NCBI RefSeq assembly: GCF_016775155.1
Contig: NZ_JAEUGD010000042.1
Span: 434,001-498,000 of the forward strand
Length of the DNA stretch: 64,000 nucleotides
Source: Fulvivirga marina
GTDB taxonomy: Bacteria; Bacteroidota; Bacteroidia; Cytophagales; Cyclobacteriaceae
Direction of reading: 5' to 3'
The notes beneath the pieces are model-generated. The model had not been told where the DNA came from and made no database searches. It saw only the letters and a list, made by a program, of their open reading frames with translations. A program made the position numbers and the translations under genes. Below are positions 62,387 through 64,000 of the stretch, piece after piece (position 1 is the stretch's first letter; each line of letters opens with the position of its first letter).

Positions 62387-64000
62387 TTATTGTCTTACTA
62401 CTTTAAAAGTATTTGTTGACTTGTCTGTTACTACCCGAATGATGTAAGTGCCCTTGGTACCCTTGCCAAGGTTCACTTTGTTTTCATTCGTAATTTTGTT
62501 GGTAGCTATTTTGCGTATCAATATTCCGGTAGGGTCATAGACATAAATGTTAGAAACCGAAGCGGGGTCTGCAATATAAATGATGACCTCATCCTGAGAA
62601 GGGTTTGGGTAGGCTAGTATTAGCCCAGGGTCTTTTGTCTCATTAGCTAAGCCTCTCGTCATTTCCCGTGTGGCTACGCCTTGTGCTGATTTTGCCTCAA
62701 AGTGTGACCATGGAAATGAACCCTGATAGTAAACAATGTATTGCCCATTCACTTTGGCTGGCAGGTTGTTAGACCAGGCGTTGGTATAATCTTGCCCATT
62801 GATCTCAATTTTTTCCATGTTCCAGGAATTGATGTAGCTTATATCGCCAGAAATGCTATAACAAAACTCACCAGCACCTTCTTTGGTGAAAGGTAATGAA
62901 ACAGCAACCGGAGAATCACAGGCACTACCACCACCTTCTTCTTCAAATGTTGCTGTTACTGTTTTATTGGTTGACATAACAAGTGTTGCAGGATTTGCTA
63001 TGCCGCTAAGATCTCCAGACCAACCAGTGAAGGTGTAACCTGCATTCGGAATGGCAGTTAAGGTAACTTCTGTGTTTGCATCATAAATTCCACCTACAGG
63101 ACTTAATTGAATGCTTCCCTGTCCATTGATAATGGTGGTTAGCGCATATTCTTCAGGAGTTGTGTCCGTGGTAACCGTAACCTCGCTGCTGGCGGTATAA
63201 CCACCATCTTCTGTAGTTGCCGTAATAGTAGCCGCCCCTTCTGTCAGGCCTGTTACCAATCCATTTGTATTGACCGAGGCTACGGCAGGGTTGCTTGAAG
63301 ACCAGCTTACAGCTTTGTTATTGGCATTGGAAGGAGATACAGAAACTTGCAATTGAGCTGTTTGATTGAGATTGATTGAGATTGCATTGGGAGCTACACT
63401 TACACCTGTAACGGGAATGTCATTGGAGCCATTGCCTGGAGTTTCTCCAAAGACCAGTTCACCATCCACATACATGGGTATAGTTGTAACCTCCTGTAAG
63501 GTGCTGTTAACACCTTGAAAAGACCAGTCATTCGTGGGGTCCCATGCCGATGCCGGAGCTTCATAGGGTAGCCTGATACGCATTTGAGCCTCCTCTTTAG
63601 ACTCTCCCTGGCCTGCAGGAAATATTTTGATATCAGGGTTGAAGGTGACTTCAGTAAAATAAACGTTGTTACTGGCGTCCCAAAGCTGTAGCTGAGTGTG
63701 GCTTACTACACTGGAGTTATTTGTAGAAACAACGTAGTCGGAGGCACTGTAACCTGCTGCTATACCTTCAGAAATATTTATAAAGAGGCGAAACTTGACC
63801 TCAGAAGGAATTCTTGTAGGCCATGCAGTGTGGTTAAGTGCCCATACGGCCCATTCTGTATGCGTACTACCCTGAGCGTTGACCTTGGCCTCTATAAGAT
63901 ATTCTCGAGTAGGAGTCTCAAGCACAGGGAAGTTGGTAAGAGCCGAGCCCCCATAACTTTCTACCAAGGCCGCCAAGGCACCGGAAAACCCGGAATTATA
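62387..64000 (-). CDS. 3' part of a T9SS-secreted GH9-type endoglucanase with CBM3-like, Ig-like and sorting domains
   Basis: The open frame continues past the right edge. The first visible codons read YNSGFSGALAALVES, which matches the end of GH9 catalytic domains. Next is a CBM3-like module (about the first 160 codons; VNAQGSTHTEWAVWALN, WPTRIPSEVKFRLFINISE, WDPTNDWSFQG). A Big2-like domain (IPVTGVSVAPNAISINLNQT, VSWSSSNPAVASVNTNGLV) and an InlB-type repeat (LTAIPNAGYTFTGWSGDL) follow. A module with SYINSWNMEKIEINGQDYTN is also present. Last is a T9SS sorting domain opening LAYPNPSQDE. The enzyme is exported to the surface to act on cellulose. The catalytic residues lie outside the window. 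Confidence 0.85.
   Translation of the reverse strand, partial: YNSGFSGALAALVESYGGSALTNFPVLETPTREYLIEAKVNAQGSTHTEWAVWALNHTAWPTRIPSEVKFRLFINISEGIAAGYSASDYVVSTNNSSVVSHTQLQLWDASNNVYFTEVTFNPDIKIFPAGQGESKEEAQMRIRLPYEAPASAWDPTNDWSFQGVNSTLQEVTTIPMYVDGELVFGETPGNGSNDIPVTGVSVAPNAISINLNQTAQLQVSVSPSNANNKAVSWSSSNPAVASVNTNGLVTGLTEGAATITATTEDGGYTASSEVTVTTDTTPEEYALTTIINGQGSIQLSPVGGIYDANTEVTLTAIPNAGYTFTGWSGDLSGIANPATLVMSTNKTVTATFEEEGGGSACDSPVAVSLPFTKEGAGEFCYSISGDISYINSWNMEKIEINGQDYTNAWSNNLPAKVNGQYIVYYQGSFPWSHFEAKSAQGVATREMTRGLANETKDPGLILAYPNPSQDEVIIYIADPASVSNIYVYDPTGILIRKIATNKITNENKVNLGKGTKGTYIIRVVTDKSTNTFKVVRQ

Overview
The window looks like a chromosomal segment of a Bacteroidota bacterium, most likely a marine or soil member of the Cytophagales. 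The signs are a SusC/SusD pair, a one-protein hybrid two-component regulator, a BACON domain, a type IX secretion (T9SS) sorting domain, many lipoproteins with short Bacteroidota lipoboxes, almost no Shine-Dalgarno sequences, and promoters of the form TTG-N19-TAnnTTTG (two good matches). No rRNA, tRNA, CRISPR array, insertion sequence or phage gene was seen. The genus is not determined.

Layout. (1) 2-8489, plus strand: a heavy-metal (probably copper) efflux operon. It encodes an RND pump cut by the left edge, an acetolactate-decarboxylase-like lipoprotein, a TolC-type channel, a class I fructose-bisphosphate aldolase, a periplasmic adaptor with metal-binding ends, and a free lipoprotein repeating the adaptor's C-terminal DUF3347 domain. 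It ends in a terminator. (2) 8645-16452, minus strand: a scramblase-like protein, preceded by a tight five-gene unit of an FN3/RHS-like lipoprotein, a TonB-dependent receptor, a TPR/coiled-coil SpoIIE phosphatase, a SiaB-type kinase and a SiaC-type phosphoprotein. This joins outer-membrane proteins to a partner-switching module and is the most unusual gene set here. (3) 16763-18305: one small lipoprotein and about 1.1 kb with no convincing gene. (4) 18306-28334: a small CDF-like transporter, an acyl carrier protein, a sigma-54 regulator and histidine kinase pair, a TapB-like protein, an SDR, and housekeeping genes lpxH, ftsH and rsfS. (5) 28377-39334: birA, a large Asp-box propeller protein, a CocE-type hydrolase, glutaminase, a zinc CDF exporter, a sialidase-like protein and a serine hydrolase. 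(6) 39655-59758, plus strand: a polysaccharide utilisation locus with hybrid regulator, SusC, SusD, a surface glycan-binding-type lipoprotein, GH5, GH2, GH31 and GH95. This enzyme set fits fucosylated, galactosylated xyloglucan. Two LacI-type operators lie 21 bp apart upstream of susC. (7) 59949-64000, minus strand: an M1-family peptidase, a truncated GH5 remnant, and the 3' end of a T9SS-exported GH9-type cellulase with a CBM3-like module.

How it works together. In the glycan locus, the regulator would sense a xyloglucan fragment. Surface GH5 would cut the backbone, SusCD would import oligosaccharides, and periplasmic GH95, GH2 and GH31 would remove fucose, galactose and xylose in turn. No GH3 beta-glucosidase is visible, so final glucose release must be encoded elsewhere. 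The cellulase genes at the right edge suggest plant cell-wall degradation more broadly. In the metal operon, the pump, adaptor and channel form one envelope-spanning complex. The free DUF3347 protein probably relays metal, and the two enzymes may serve metabolism under metal stress (inference).
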